From Patagioenas fasciata (taxonomy: Eukaryota; Chordata; Aves; Columbiformes; Columbidae): DNA of 64,000 nucleotides. The notes beneath the pieces are model-generated. The model was given only the letters and a program-made list of their open reading frames with translations, was not told the DNA's origin and made no database searches. Location: contig NC_092522.1 in NCBI RefSeq assembly GCF_037038585.1, positions 49,327,661 through 49,391,660 on the forward strand. The letters run 5' to 3'. Shown one piece after another: positions 1 to 12,463 of this stretch; the first letter of the stretch is position 1, and each line of letters starts with the position of its first letter. The translations under genes were made by a program, and so were the position numbers.

Positions 1-1353
1 GATACATCTTATCTGAGGATCTTGGAGAACCTTACAGTAAAATGCTCATCTGTTTTTGTATCTGATGGGCAAGGTTATACAACAATGGAAATCACCTAAC
101 TGTTAAAGATGCTAAACACGCATAATTCTGATAAAGTCTTTGGGAGACTGGCAGATCAGTCCCTTTATCCTCATAAACTGAAGAGCCAAGGCTAGAAATG
201 ACGTGACAAACGTCTCTTGCCAACTGTGTGGCCTAATGGCTCGTCTATATTGTCTTGTTCAGAAAGTGAGATGAACTAAACTAACATTGACATAATGGTT
301 CTCTTTGACTTCTCCAAACAGTTACAATTTGTCAAACTTACTACTAACATGCTGTAGTGCAGTAATCTCCAAACATTTCTGATTGTGCACACCTATGAGT
401 AAAAAAAAAATAAACCAAGCATGCAACCTCAGTATATGGTTATTTATAAATGATATGCATGTGCTGCTCTACTGGTATGCTGCATACGTTCCGAAGCACA
501 CACAAAAAAGTTTAAAAAGCATGAGGTAAAGATTAAATAAACATTATTTTTACATTTTATTTGATTTATTAAAGATATTTGATTTATAATTCCTGCACCC
601 CAATGGATTGTCTTGTGCCCATCCTGTGGTGTACGCACCCCACTTTGGAGGCTGCTGCTCAAGTGTACTACAGTCATGATCTCAACGTTTATATTGGCAT
701 TAGGTGGTGAAGAACAGAGCACAGCTTTCCATGGAAAATCTGATCTTGAATTTGCACAGTTGAGTTTGAGCTAGAACTTACACACAAGTGCAGGCAAAGT
801 CTGTCTCTGTCTCTTCCCTGGCCTGTGTTTTGATCCCTCAGCATTGTCGTTTTCAGCAAGGGCACTGAGAGCGGGGATTTCACACTACAACTAGGGACCA
901 TGAGGACGTGTCAGTTGCTGTAATTTTTCTGCTGACATCCTGTGCCTCACTTTACTAGTCTGAGATTGGTAAAGTGCTTTAGCCTGATGATGTAATTAAT
1001 CACTATAAAAATCTGTAAGAATTTCTGGTGATTAAGTAAAGTGTTCAGTAAGATGAAATATGGATTCCTATTGAAGATGACTTTCAGCATTACCACAGGT
1101 CCTGGAGATCAGGGATGTCGAACTCATTTTCACTAGGGGCCACATCAGCCTCGTGGTTGCCTTCAAAGGGCTGAAGGTAATTTTAGGCCTGTATAACTGT
1201 AGGAGTAGTTACATTAATACAGTCCTCTGTGCATTTGAGTGTTAAAAAGGTACCTGCGGAGCTGTTTTAAGGTTCGATATGCCCTTTTCTTACCTGTGGA
1301 AGTCCCTGTCTTGGGAATGCATTAAGACATGCTTGTGTCTCTTGAATACCCAG
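1..1353 (+). other. URB2: Intron of URB2 (partial, 5' end outside window)
   Basis: Non-coding sequence upstream of the first recognisable URB2 exon in the window. It ends in a pyrimidine-containing tract and CAG at 1351-1353. I found no further exon in it: the open frames at 444-901 on the minus strand are short and unlike any family I know. An ancient-looking repeat fragment lies at about 1110-1290. An A10 run lies near 402. Assignment as intron depends on the downstream exon starting in phase 2, which requires an upstream coding exon that is not in this window. Confidence 0.75.
1110..1290 (+). mobile_element. Ancient DNA-transposon fragment, hAT/Charlie-like (tentative)
   Basis: The stretch beginning CAGGGATGTCGAACTC at 1110, followed by GGGGCCACATCAGCCTCGTG and CAAAGGGCTGAA, resembles an old dispersed vertebrate repeat whose end resembles the CAGGGGT-type termini of hAT/Charlie elements. 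The middle (about 1187-1224) is weakly self-complementary: CCTGTATAACTGTAGG against TTACATTAATACAGTCC. The right half is too diverged to define an end or a target-site duplication. It lies just upstream of the URB2 exon acceptor at 1353. Family assignment is from memory of the repeat and is uncertain; it could belong to another ancient repeat class. Confidence 0.4.
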
Positions 1354-1514
1354 ATCCTGCAGTCACAACCCAGGTGATCCGAACTATGGAGACAGAGTTG
1401 ACAGAGGTGCTTGTCCAGCTGCTGGGAAACTGCTCTGCTGAGGAGTTTTATGCCATAATGAGGCTGGTGCTGCAGGGACTCGAAATGAGGAACGTTTGGC
1501 AACAGAACGCTGAA
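1354..1514 (+). CDS. URB2: URB2 exon (first of six in window; ribosome biogenesis factor, C-terminal part)
   Basis: Coding exon of 161 bases, acceptor CAG at 1351-1353 and donor GTAAGG at 1515. The reading frame enters in phase 2 and leaves in phase 0, giving 53 full codons (IQ-free helical sequence with LTEVLVQLLGN, AEEFYAIMRLVLQGLEMRN). It has no stop and joins in frame to the exon at 2760. The helical, leucine-rich character suits the armadillo/HEAT-like Urb2/Npa2 family, whose members act in the nucleolus on pre-60S particles with Npa1/Urb1, Dbp6, Nop8 and Rsa3 in yeast. Identification rests on the joined C-terminal sequence, above all the last exon. An in-frame ATG at 1329 lies in the intron and is not a start. 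Confidence 0.88.
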
Positions 1515-2759
1515 GTAAGGCATAAGCTTTGTCTGTTTTCAACTTCTTTCTTCAGTTTTCTGTATCTTGGAATTCTTTTTTGACTGACTGATAAATCTGA
1601 TAAATGTGTTTTTTCTTCCTGATTTATGTTCAGTGGTCAAGTCAAATTAGTTTGCACAGTTAAGGGCTTAGTGACTGTGTTGATATATTCTGGGTATAAA
1701 TTGAGAGAGGTGGAAGGACCATGGAAACTTACTGGAAAAACTTTCTGTCCAGTGTAAGGACTCAGCAGTCTTAATCCATTAATACTTTAATAATAATTAG
1801 TAATACATTAATTAATGTATTGTCAACAGAAGTCACACAGCTGTGATGTTACAGGCCGTGCTGATATATTTTTTGTACTTGCACAACAGATACTAGCAGT
1901 CAGTGAGTTTAACTGCTGTTTGTCTGTGGCTCTTAACAGGGTTAAAGGCACTTTTAGAAATGCTGACAATTTTGAGTTAAACCAGTACTGCACCTGTGCC
2001 TTTTGTATTTGTCTCTATAAAGGCTTTTACTCTGTAGTAACCAGATACCGCTCAGTAGCTTTATAAATACTGTGCCTTTCTCCAGAGCAGCTTAAGCAGC
2101 AGTGATGACATATGGAACACTTTTGGGAAAAAAGACAGCTGTACCCTCCATAGAAAGCTCAGGGACTTGAGAATGAAACTTGGATTAAACTTGGGGGTTT
2201 ATCTGGGTGTTTCTTATTTTTCAGAAATGAACACAGTTGTGCTGCATCAGTTCTTGATATGTCATTTTGAAAGTGTATCTGGAATTCCCATGCTATGCAT
2301 ATGATTCCTACCACCTGAGTATAGCTTGTGATATGTTTCTTTTATCAGTCTGTCGTAAGAGATAGCAAGTGAAAAAGCCCCTACTACCAAATGCAGCATT
2401 CTTAGTCTATAGTGTACTGGTGTTCCTGTTTTCCTCCTGCTTCCCTCTGTTATCCAGTGGCAGCTGAAGGAGAAGGCTTTGCTTTCTTAAAAATCACCTA
2501 AACCTTTTTGTACAGTAAGTTGATTCTAAATTAAATGTAGCATGCAGTGCATTTGGACCAGTGCTTCTCAGCATATTGCATTTTGTTGAGCTGCTGTTTA
2601 CTTCACAGTTTCCAGAGACATCTGTTGGTGGGAGGACTTTCATGTGTCAAGGCTCTGGTAATGTTCGAAACTGCCACTGCCCTTGAAAGGGCTCTTCTGT
2701 ACTTGAAAGGAGCCAGTGTATAATGTACCCATGACTGATCATCAATCTACTTTCTGCAG
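1515..2759 (+). other. URB2: URB2 intron
   Basis: GT-AG intron of 1245 bases between the exons ending at 1514 and starting at 2760: donor GTAAGG, acceptor tract CTACTTTCTGCAG. It carries AT-rich runs of TAATAATTA and ATTAATTAA type near 1785-1825. I saw no repeat or gene inside it. Confidence 0.85.
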
Positions 2760-2870
2760 GAAGTATTGTCAGCTGTTACGCTAACCAAATTGTTGCTGAG
2801 CTGCCCGATAAGTGGAGACAAAGAGAAAGCTTTCTGGTTTGCCAGCCCACAGATAATCACAGCTTTAGCT
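2760..2870 (+). CDS. URB2: URB2 exon (second in window)
   Basis: Coding exon of 111 bases, 37 codons, phase 0 at both ends. The acceptor is TTTCTGCAG ending at 2759, and the donor GTAAGT at 2871 is a consensus site. The peptide begins EVLSAVTLTKLLLS and ends FASPQIITALA, continuing the helical sequence of the previous exon without a break. Being symmetric (phase 0-0) it could be skipped without a frameshift, but nothing in the sequence suggests that it is. Confidence 0.9.
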
Positions 2871-3798
2871 GTAAGTATCTCTTTATTGTAACTTCATTGC
2901 TTATCCCTTTTATTTATTGAAGTCTGTAGCGGTTACATCTAACATGCACAGAGGCGTACAGGAAAAAATGTTGTGGATACTACAGAAATCCATACCAGAT
3001 TCACCTGCACTTTTTAGTCACAACCCTTTCTCTCCTCCTTCAAGTAAATCTCCTCATATGAGTGCAGTGTGTATGTTATCCATTTCTTATTACCAATAAT
3101 TTTCTGTGGCTGAATCTGAAGCTTGATAGAAACTTGTTAGGCTGTAGAGAAGAAAGTCTTGACTCTCCTGTCCTTCCTCCTGTCCAAAGGTGAAGGTAAC
3201 TGTCAGCCACGTGTCGCAGCAGAAGCCAGCAGCAGCAAAACAAAAAGAAAAATGTGCTCATATTTAAAAAAAAAAAAAGTAATTAACTGAGTTATGAATG
3301 GGAAACTTAACGGAACATAACCAAACCCAAGTTTCCTGTCCTTCATTAGTACAGCATACAAACCCAGTGATGTAGGTTTTTCTTCTCTCATGATGATGGT
3401 GTCTCTAGACCAGGATTTTTCAGAGGTTGGCTCTACAATTCCTGGGAATCGTGAGCATGCAGTTTCTGCCCTTTTTTGGTAGGTCTGCATGCTTGCAAGG
3501 GAGAGAACTGCATCATTATGTTGATATGAGGAGGTGCAAAGAGGTGCTGGTTGTTGGGACTGGGAAGTAGTTAAAATTCCACACTCACAGCAGTGCTTGC
3601 TGGAAATACATCATATGCATCCTTGCCCAGAGTGCAGCAGCACAAAAATGGCTGAAGTGCAGAAGTCTTCCTATCAGTCCAGCTTGTACCAGTCTAATTG
3701 TATTGCCTCAAGTCAGAGCACTGTGGTTCTCTGGTGTGTGAATGCTAGTGAGAGGTGGCTAACACACTCCTCCTTATCTGTTTCCTCTCTTCTTGTAG
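2871..3798 (+). other. URB2: URB2 intron
   Basis: GT-AG intron of 928 bases: donor GTAAGT, acceptor CTCTTCTTGTAG with a good polypyrimidine tract. An A-rich run lies at about 3266-3279. The minus-strand open frame at 3203-3490 and the plus-strand frame beginning at 3534 run through this intron and look like chance frames. Confidence 0.85.
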
Positions 3799-6578
<2,780 letters not shown>

Positions 6579-6718
6579 GCAACACAGATGAGTTTGAAGT
6601 TATACTGAAGTGTGCACACTTGGTGGAACGGATGTATACTCATATCGCCGCAGAAATGGAAGACTTTACTGTGTTTTCTGCTTTCATTGTGGCTCAGTAT
6701 GTGACAGAATTGCAGAAG
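6579..6718 (+). CDS. URB2: URB2 exon (fifth in window)
   Basis: Coding exon of 140 bases: two bases completing the glycine codon from the previous exon, then 46 codons, leaving in phase 0. The acceptor is TATTTTAG at 6578 and the donor CAGAAG|GTAACA at 6719. The peptide includes NTDEFEVILKCAHLVERMY, THIAAEMEDFTVFSAFIVA and QYVTELQK, matching the pattern of the Urb2/Npa2 C-terminal domain (long amphipathic helices). Confidence 0.92.
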
Positions 6719-9700
6719 GTAACATGTTCTTATCCATCTTCAAAATGCAATGGTATTGTACTGGCTTTGGAGCTCCTGTTCCAAAGGCAGCTGTATTAAG
6801 TTTTTTAAAATCTTTGAAGTTATAAAATTGTTGTGCCTCATGGGGATACAGGTTTGATCTAGATTTTCTGTTATTTTGAGCAAGAGTTCCTGAGGATTTT
6901 TCTTACCTAGCTCATGAAAACTTTCTAAAGTTGTGGGCTGTGTTGTTTTTTAAGGGAAAACAATGCAATGCCTATTTACAGAGTTGCTTTGCTTTATTGG
7001 GTGGTGCTTCTTCTTCATGTGGTAGTTAGATTCTTCTAACTAGTCTCAGTTGTCCAGGATTGATAGCAGTTAGGGCCCCATCTGGCAAAGTGATGGAGAA
7101 AAATTCTCCTGGAAGGTGTCTTTTCATCTGGTCTAAATGAGTAAGTGATTGGAGAAAATGTTACCAAACCTTTCAGTAGTTCTCCTTCTGTACCAAAGAC
7201 ATCATTCCCATCCTTGCTGAAAACAACTACTCCTACTATTATGAATGTCAGAACCAGGTCAGTAGCTTCTCACATCCAGACCTAAGTTCAAATTGTCGTT
7301 CTTGTCAGCCTAATGGATTTAGATTTCACCAGGGTTTGAATACTGCTTGTGTTGCAAGTGCCCTCAAGTTGTTTTTTTGTGGCTCTGGCCTGGGCATGGG
7401 CTGAAGTGCAAAAAGGAGTTTTAGTATTTGATTTTAGGGTCTCTTGCCACAAAAATATCCCGACTGGTGCTATGCTACTGAAGGACTATGGTGTAGCAAA
7501 TGTAACTAACCATGAAGGTTGTTAGGTAACTTAAACTTGGCTGCCTTCTCTATTGCCCAGCTTTTTTCCAAGGCTTAGGAGCAAAACAATAGGATATGTC
7601 AATTTTTAGCTACTTTATTTAATGTTCCTGGTAAGTTGGTTATTTTTTACATAATAAACATAGTACTTCAGGAAATACTAGAGACAAATTACTATTAAGA
7701 TTACTTCTGCTCTAATCGACTATCTCTGAACTCTGAAATCTGTTTGTTACTGAATGTAGAGCCTTTACTCAGAAAGCCTGACTTGAACTGTCAAATAACC
7801 TTTCCAAGTTAAAAGGACACTTAGTGTCAGCAGTGTACAAAGTCTCATGAGACTTCTAGGAGAGTTTTGTGCAATACTGATCACTGGGAAATGGAAGGTG
7901 ATGGATGACAGCTGAAACCACAGATCAGCAATGTATGCATGGAACCTTTGGGCGTGGTAAGGGGAATGGGTGTAGTGAACCACCAGGTGCTGTGACAAAG
8001 GGTGTTTTCTGTCTGACAGAATAGATAGAACACAAGTGGGTGATGATTTGCTCATTAGGCTGGTGAGAACTGATGGATAAGGGAGGAAGGGGAGGCCTCA
8101 GCAGGCCTGTCTTAAGGAGTTACACATCTTTCACATACACTCCTTTAGGTATTCTTCTGAGTCCAGATCAGCAGCTTTCAGCCTGTGATCTGAAGACCAT
8201 GGGGGTCCATCAGAGGTAACTGTGGAAAACATGTTGGTAGATTTAAATCTTTATAGGGGCATCTGCACACTTGCTGGAACCCTTTTAAGGGTCTGCAGAC
8301 TAGAGCTGGTGAAAGCCATGGGCCTAAATGCCCACTTACTCCTAAGTAGCAGTGTAACAGTTCCCTCGGTGCTTCCTCTTTATACCAAGAAATAAAATAT
8401 CCTTGTGAAATATTTTGTGTTAATCTAGAAAGATTCCTTGCTGGAGTGGGTGGCATCTGTAGCCTCTTTCATACTGTTGACAGTGCTTTTCCCTTGTTGC
8501 CTATGAGCTGTTGCTTAACTCAGCAATAGTGAAATATCTCTTCACACATTTGATGTCTCACATCAAGAGCTCTCTAATGCTTGACAAATTGGTTGTGCTA
8601 ACTATGTACACCATAAAACACTTACAAGCATAATTAACTGGCAGCCGGTAGTGGCAGCTGTTTAAATCTTTAGTTCTGCTTCCCACAGTGTTATTGGAGG
8701 GTGTTTATGGGTAACTGCACTACAAAGCAGGAATGGCCCAAATAGGGCATGGGTCCAGATTAATTTGTGATGTAAGGGGTGCAGTTCCATTAACTGCAGC
8801 TCTGAGGTATCTGCTTATCCCAAGTGGGACAGCTGGTCCATCTTGTCAATATTTGTGTGTTTTGCTGTGCTCATTCTCTGCAGTGATTTCTCTGCCCTGG
8901 GAAGGGAGAGGCCGGCCCAGAGCATTCACCGGAAGTTGTGATGCTCAACTGTTTTGTTACTTTAGTGCATGGCGTGGGGAGAAATAACATCTGTTGTAAA
9001 CCAGCCAATAGAGCAACTGATGTAGAGGGGAAAAATGTCAAACTTCTGGATGTGCAAACTCATTGGGGTCACAAACCTAAAGAAAGGCTTACGTGCCTTA
9101 ATGCCTGCTCTATGTTTTTCCTGGCTATGTTAGTAGGTCTAATGAAATATACTAGCTGTTTTATGTTTGGGGCAGAAGGAGAGCAGGAGCCTGTCAGAAT
9201 GATTAGGAGTTCACTTCATTAGTGAAAAGTTTATTAGTTGCCTCAGGAAGAAAGAAGTCTGAATTTTAATGACAGCTTTTTATGTAATTTTCATTAGGCC
9301 TGGGGTGCAGATGCTCAGGTCTGGAGGCATAAAGCTAATTCTGGGATTCAGCAAAGACATGGTTCTGCAGAAAAATAATGTGATTATGCCAAAGGCCAGC
9401 ACTACCTCAGGCAGTGAAGTATTTAGCAAGTGATTGTGAGCACAGGACAAATTCCAGTTATCCTGGAGCAGTAGAGTCAGCACTGATGTTCCTGATTGTA
9501 GTGGTGGTTCTGCCAGTTGAGGGGTTGAGCAGGGGTAACGGCAGGAGCAGGGCACTGAGTCCTCAGTCACTTGGTGTATTCCTTCAACTTCCTGCCTGTC
9601 TTCAGGCAAGGGACCTGATTTCTGATGTTAAAACAGATAAAGGAAACGCACATCTCCTGAGTTTTTTGAAGGCTTATTTTATGCAGGCTTATACATTGAA

Positions 9701-10207
9701 GTCCTCAGATATAAACTGTTAGATTAGTATCAAGTTCTAAATGATAAGTTAAAATGGATTGACTACCCAAAGTAACTTATGGAGTAGCCTAAAGGAAGCA
9801 CTCATTTGAAACTGAGACTTAGTAGCATACAGCTAGTATGACACGTACAGAATCTACTGGAATGTGTAATCCAGGGCAGGTATTTTATAGTTTTTTAATT
9901 ACAGTTGTTCTGTTGATGAATTTTCATGTGATTTCAAGATGATCAGTGTCTTTGCCTCCTCAGCAATGTGTACAATAGCACTCCTGTGCATTTCATTGCC
10001 AGGGGAATGCTTGTTCTGCAAAACATGTTTGCAGAAATCAGGAAAATACTGCACAAGTCAAAATCTCAGATTTTATCTAGTGGACTGTTCCAGATGGTCT
10101 GATGCAATGGATAACATGTTGTCAGCATTTAATGTATATTGACTGTGGAAAGGGTGTTTTTTTGCCTTTTTGTCTTCAAGTTTCATGCAATTCTGTTCTT
10201 CTTGTAG
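6719..10207 (+). other. URB2: Last URB2 intron (3.5 kb)
   Basis: GT-AG intron of 3489 bases, the longest in the window: donor GTAACA, acceptor TGTTCTTCTTGTAG. I saw no recognisable transposable element and no coding frame that can be supported; open frames up to 109 codons (for example 9280-9609 on the minus strand) look like chance. Confidence 0.85.
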
Positions 10208-10405
<198 letters not shown>

Positions 10406-10830
10406 TGAATCCTGCCTGGTGCTGCATACTCAGTTATTAATTGATCTTACAGTGCTCGGAAAATCCTCAGTAACTTTGGTTTGGGACAACGAGTAAGGTC
10501 AGATCTGAAGAGAGTCCTGTAAACATGGATTGCATCTGTCTCTATACAGCCAGGCTTCATAAAGGGAAAAGGGGAGCAGGGAGGGAGGGTGTGCTATTAG
10601 CTCTGGTCCTGCTGCGTGCCACACACGGCAAAACTGCTGCACCTGTGCTGGCCCTGGTGAACGTGCTGGGAGCCCTGGGGAGCAAGCTGCAGTCTGACAG
10701 CAGATGTCAGGCTTTGGCACATCATGGTGCTTTTCTATGGAAGCAATAGTCTGGTGTAAAAACCAGTGAGGGTTATAACTCCTCGCTTACATGGTAAGCA
10801 GAATTAAAGCAGTTAAAATGCTTATTTTTG
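10406..10830 (+). other. URB2: URB2 3' untranslated region (probable extent)
   Basis: Sequence after the URB2 stop up to a probable cleavage zone. A GC-richer block lies at 10560-10700 and holds overlapping short open frames on both strands that are not supported as genes. The end is placed just after the ATTAAA at 10803. The true end could be further downstream if another signal is used; I saw no AATAAA within the next kilobase. Confidence 0.5.
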
Positions 10831-10860
10831 TGCCCTGTTATTTTATGGTTTTTTTACTGT
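10803..10860 (+). terminator. Candidate poly(A) signal and GU/U-rich downstream element
   Basis: ATTAAA at 10803-10808, the commonest variant of the poly(A) hexamer, is followed by a T/G-rich stretch from about 10821 to 10860 (TTATTTTTGTG ... GGTTTTTTTACTGT). Order and spacing fit a cleavage and polyadenylation site for URB2. Evidence is motif-level only. Confidence 0.5.
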
Positions 10861-10970
10861 AGAAACTCGTGGATGTTACACCGCTGTGTGTAGGCTACTG
10901 TGCAAAACTGTGGAAATACAGTAAAAAATTTGAAAGTTTGTATATCTTTGCTTGATTAGTTTTGCTCTTT

Positions 10971-11036
10971 AATCCAGCCCTGGGCAACCTGGTCTGACCT
11001 ATTGAATTTCCTTTCCAACTTAATTACCCTGTGATC
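10971..11036 (+). mobile_element. Decayed CR1 LINE 3'-end remnant
   Basis: The words GGGCAACCTGGTCTGACCT, then TTTCCTTTCCAACTTAATTA and CTGTGATCT, follow the order of the CR1 3' untranslated end (gagcaacctggtct ... ccttccaaccc ... ttctgtgattct). The copy is short and strongly diverged. Plus orientation. Confidence 0.5.
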
Positions 11037-11827
11037 TCATCATAATCAAAAAGACTGACTACTTAGAGCTCTGGTCGATTTACTGTCATTAAGCAATTAC
11101 ACTTGGTCATCTGAGCTGCACTCACTCTCGGTGTACATCTTGTGACAAATGCTAAGTACCAAGACCTATCTGAGGCCTCTTTGGTCTAAGCCGAGCTTTG
11201 GTGCTTTGCATTCACTCTAGGTCAAGAGCAAGCCCCGGATTTACTGCAGCTCAGCTGACAGTAATTTAATAAGTTGTGGTAAATTAATCACATTTGAGTG
11301 TGTAAGAAGCTTTATGAAATAGCTGCCTTTCATTAGCTTAGACTACAGAAGTTTATTTTGTTGAAATGTTAAAGGCTAAAGATCCAAACTTTTACTTAAG
11401 TGGTAAAACAGTCTTCACATGTGCATGCAGTTAGTAAGAGCTCAATACTCTCGCATGATTATCTGCTTTAATCTACAGACAGGGCAGAGGAAGACTGGAA
11501 TATGGCTTACTGCTTTTACTAGGCCCTTCTGCCTCAGAGCAAGGTCCAAAGGATGAAGTTTGGCTGTGGTGGGAGACCACACGTGGCACCAGACACAGGA
11601 GGTGAGCGGGGTTGTGGGGGAACCAAGGCAGGTGGAGCTGGACCATGGGGTGGGCAGGGCAGGGCAGGGCAGCTGCTGTCTGGCATGAAGCCCTTCCTCC
11701 TCCTCCTGCACTGCCCCACTGGCTGTGATCCTGACAAGGCACTTGATCTTTGCCCTATGGAGCCTCCTGTGCTGGCTAAACTTCATCCTTTGGATTGGAG
11801 ATGATCTTCCTCATGTCCTGAACAAGA
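11037..11827. other. Intergenic sequence, GC-richer toward the right
   Basis: No gene seen. The stretch 11530-11760 is GC-rich with few stops, which explains several overlapping open frames of 67-114 codons on both strands; none resembles a known protein. It contains the G-quadruplex motif listed separately. Confidence 0.5.
11647..11669 (+). repeat. G-quadruplex motif in a (GGGCA)n short tandem repeat
   Basis: Five runs of three or more G (11647-11650, 11652-11654, 11657-11659, 11662-11664, 11667-11669) are separated by loops of only one or two bases, arising from a four-fold GGGCA pentamer. This satisfies the strict G3+N1-7 rule with very short loops, a configuration known to favour stable parallel quadruplexes. 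Whether it folds in the cell is not known from sequence. Confidence 0.8.
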
Positions 11828-11984
11828 AGCATGGAGAGAAAGCTTTGATACTGTGCAAGCCTTGTTCTGAAGCAGCCACAACAGTGGTATGTTATCAACA
11901 CTGTTCTAGCCATAAATGCAAAGTACAGCACCATATGGGCTGCTAACAAAGCAAGCTAACTCCATCCAAGCTGGATGCTGTACA
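11828..11984 (-). mobile_element. Fragment of an ERVL-type solo LTR (old, minus orientation)
   Basis: The words GTATGTTATCAACACTGTTCT, CATAAATGCAAAGTACAGCA and CTAACTCCATCCAAGCTGG appear in the order expected for the 5' part of the same avian LTR class found nearly complete at 40428-41168 (there TGTGTTATCACATTATTCTC, TAAATCCAAAGC, TTAACTTGATCCCAGC). The fragment stops at CTGTACA at 11984, matching the terminal TGTAC... of that LTR in the minus sense. The left end is indistinct and the rest of the LTR is missing or unrecognisable. Confidence 0.5.
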
Positions 11985-12172
11985 CCACTACCATTTCTGT
12001 ATTTTATTTCAAAGATAAAAAGCTGATGTGGGCCAGTGTTGTGAAGGGCAATTACTGCTGCCCCACCAGGCTGTGTGGCACTGAAGTGCCTGGTAGGTCC
12101 CAGAAGGGAAATGTGTATGAGCTGGGTGCAGCCAAATGGGCACCAAGGTGGGGAGGTCTCCAGGCTGAAGAC

Positions 12173-12463
12173 AGAATCATAGAATCACAGAACGTCCTGA
12201 GCTGGAATGGACCCACAATGATCATCGAGTCCAACTCCTATCCCTGCATATGACAGCCCCACACAGCTCACACTGTGTCTGAGGGCATTGTCCAGTCTTC
12301 TTGAACACTGACAGACTTGGGCCTGTTCCAGTGCTCCACCACCCTCTGGGGGAAGAACCTCTTCCTAATGTCCAACCTAAACCTCCCTGGCACATCTTCC
12401 TGCCATTCCCTTGGGTTCCGTCATCGGTCACTAAAGAGAAGAGATCAGCACCTGCCCCTCTTC
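12173..12463 (-). mobile_element. CR1 LINE 3' fragment, minus orientation
   Basis: Begins with AGAATCATAGAATCACAGAA at 12173, the reverse complement of the CR1 3' tail repeat. It continues through recognisable CR1 3'-end words: ATCATCGAGTCCAACTCC, CAGTGCTCCACCACCCTCTG, AAGAACCTCTTCCTAATGTC and AGAGATCAGCACCTGCCCCT. About 290 bases, 5'-truncated as usual for CR1. No target-site duplication could be assigned. This is one of the better preserved copies in the window. Confidence 0.92.

Noticed and set aside
1329..1583. ATG-initiated frame around the first URB2 exon
   Set aside because: The ATG lies in the intron upstream of the CAG acceptor and the frame runs past the GTAAGG donor; only 1354-1514 is exon.
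11442..11804. Cluster of overlapping open frames on both strands
   Set aside because: GC-rich, stop-poor sequence with pentamer repeats gives several frames at once; none has a recognisable domain.
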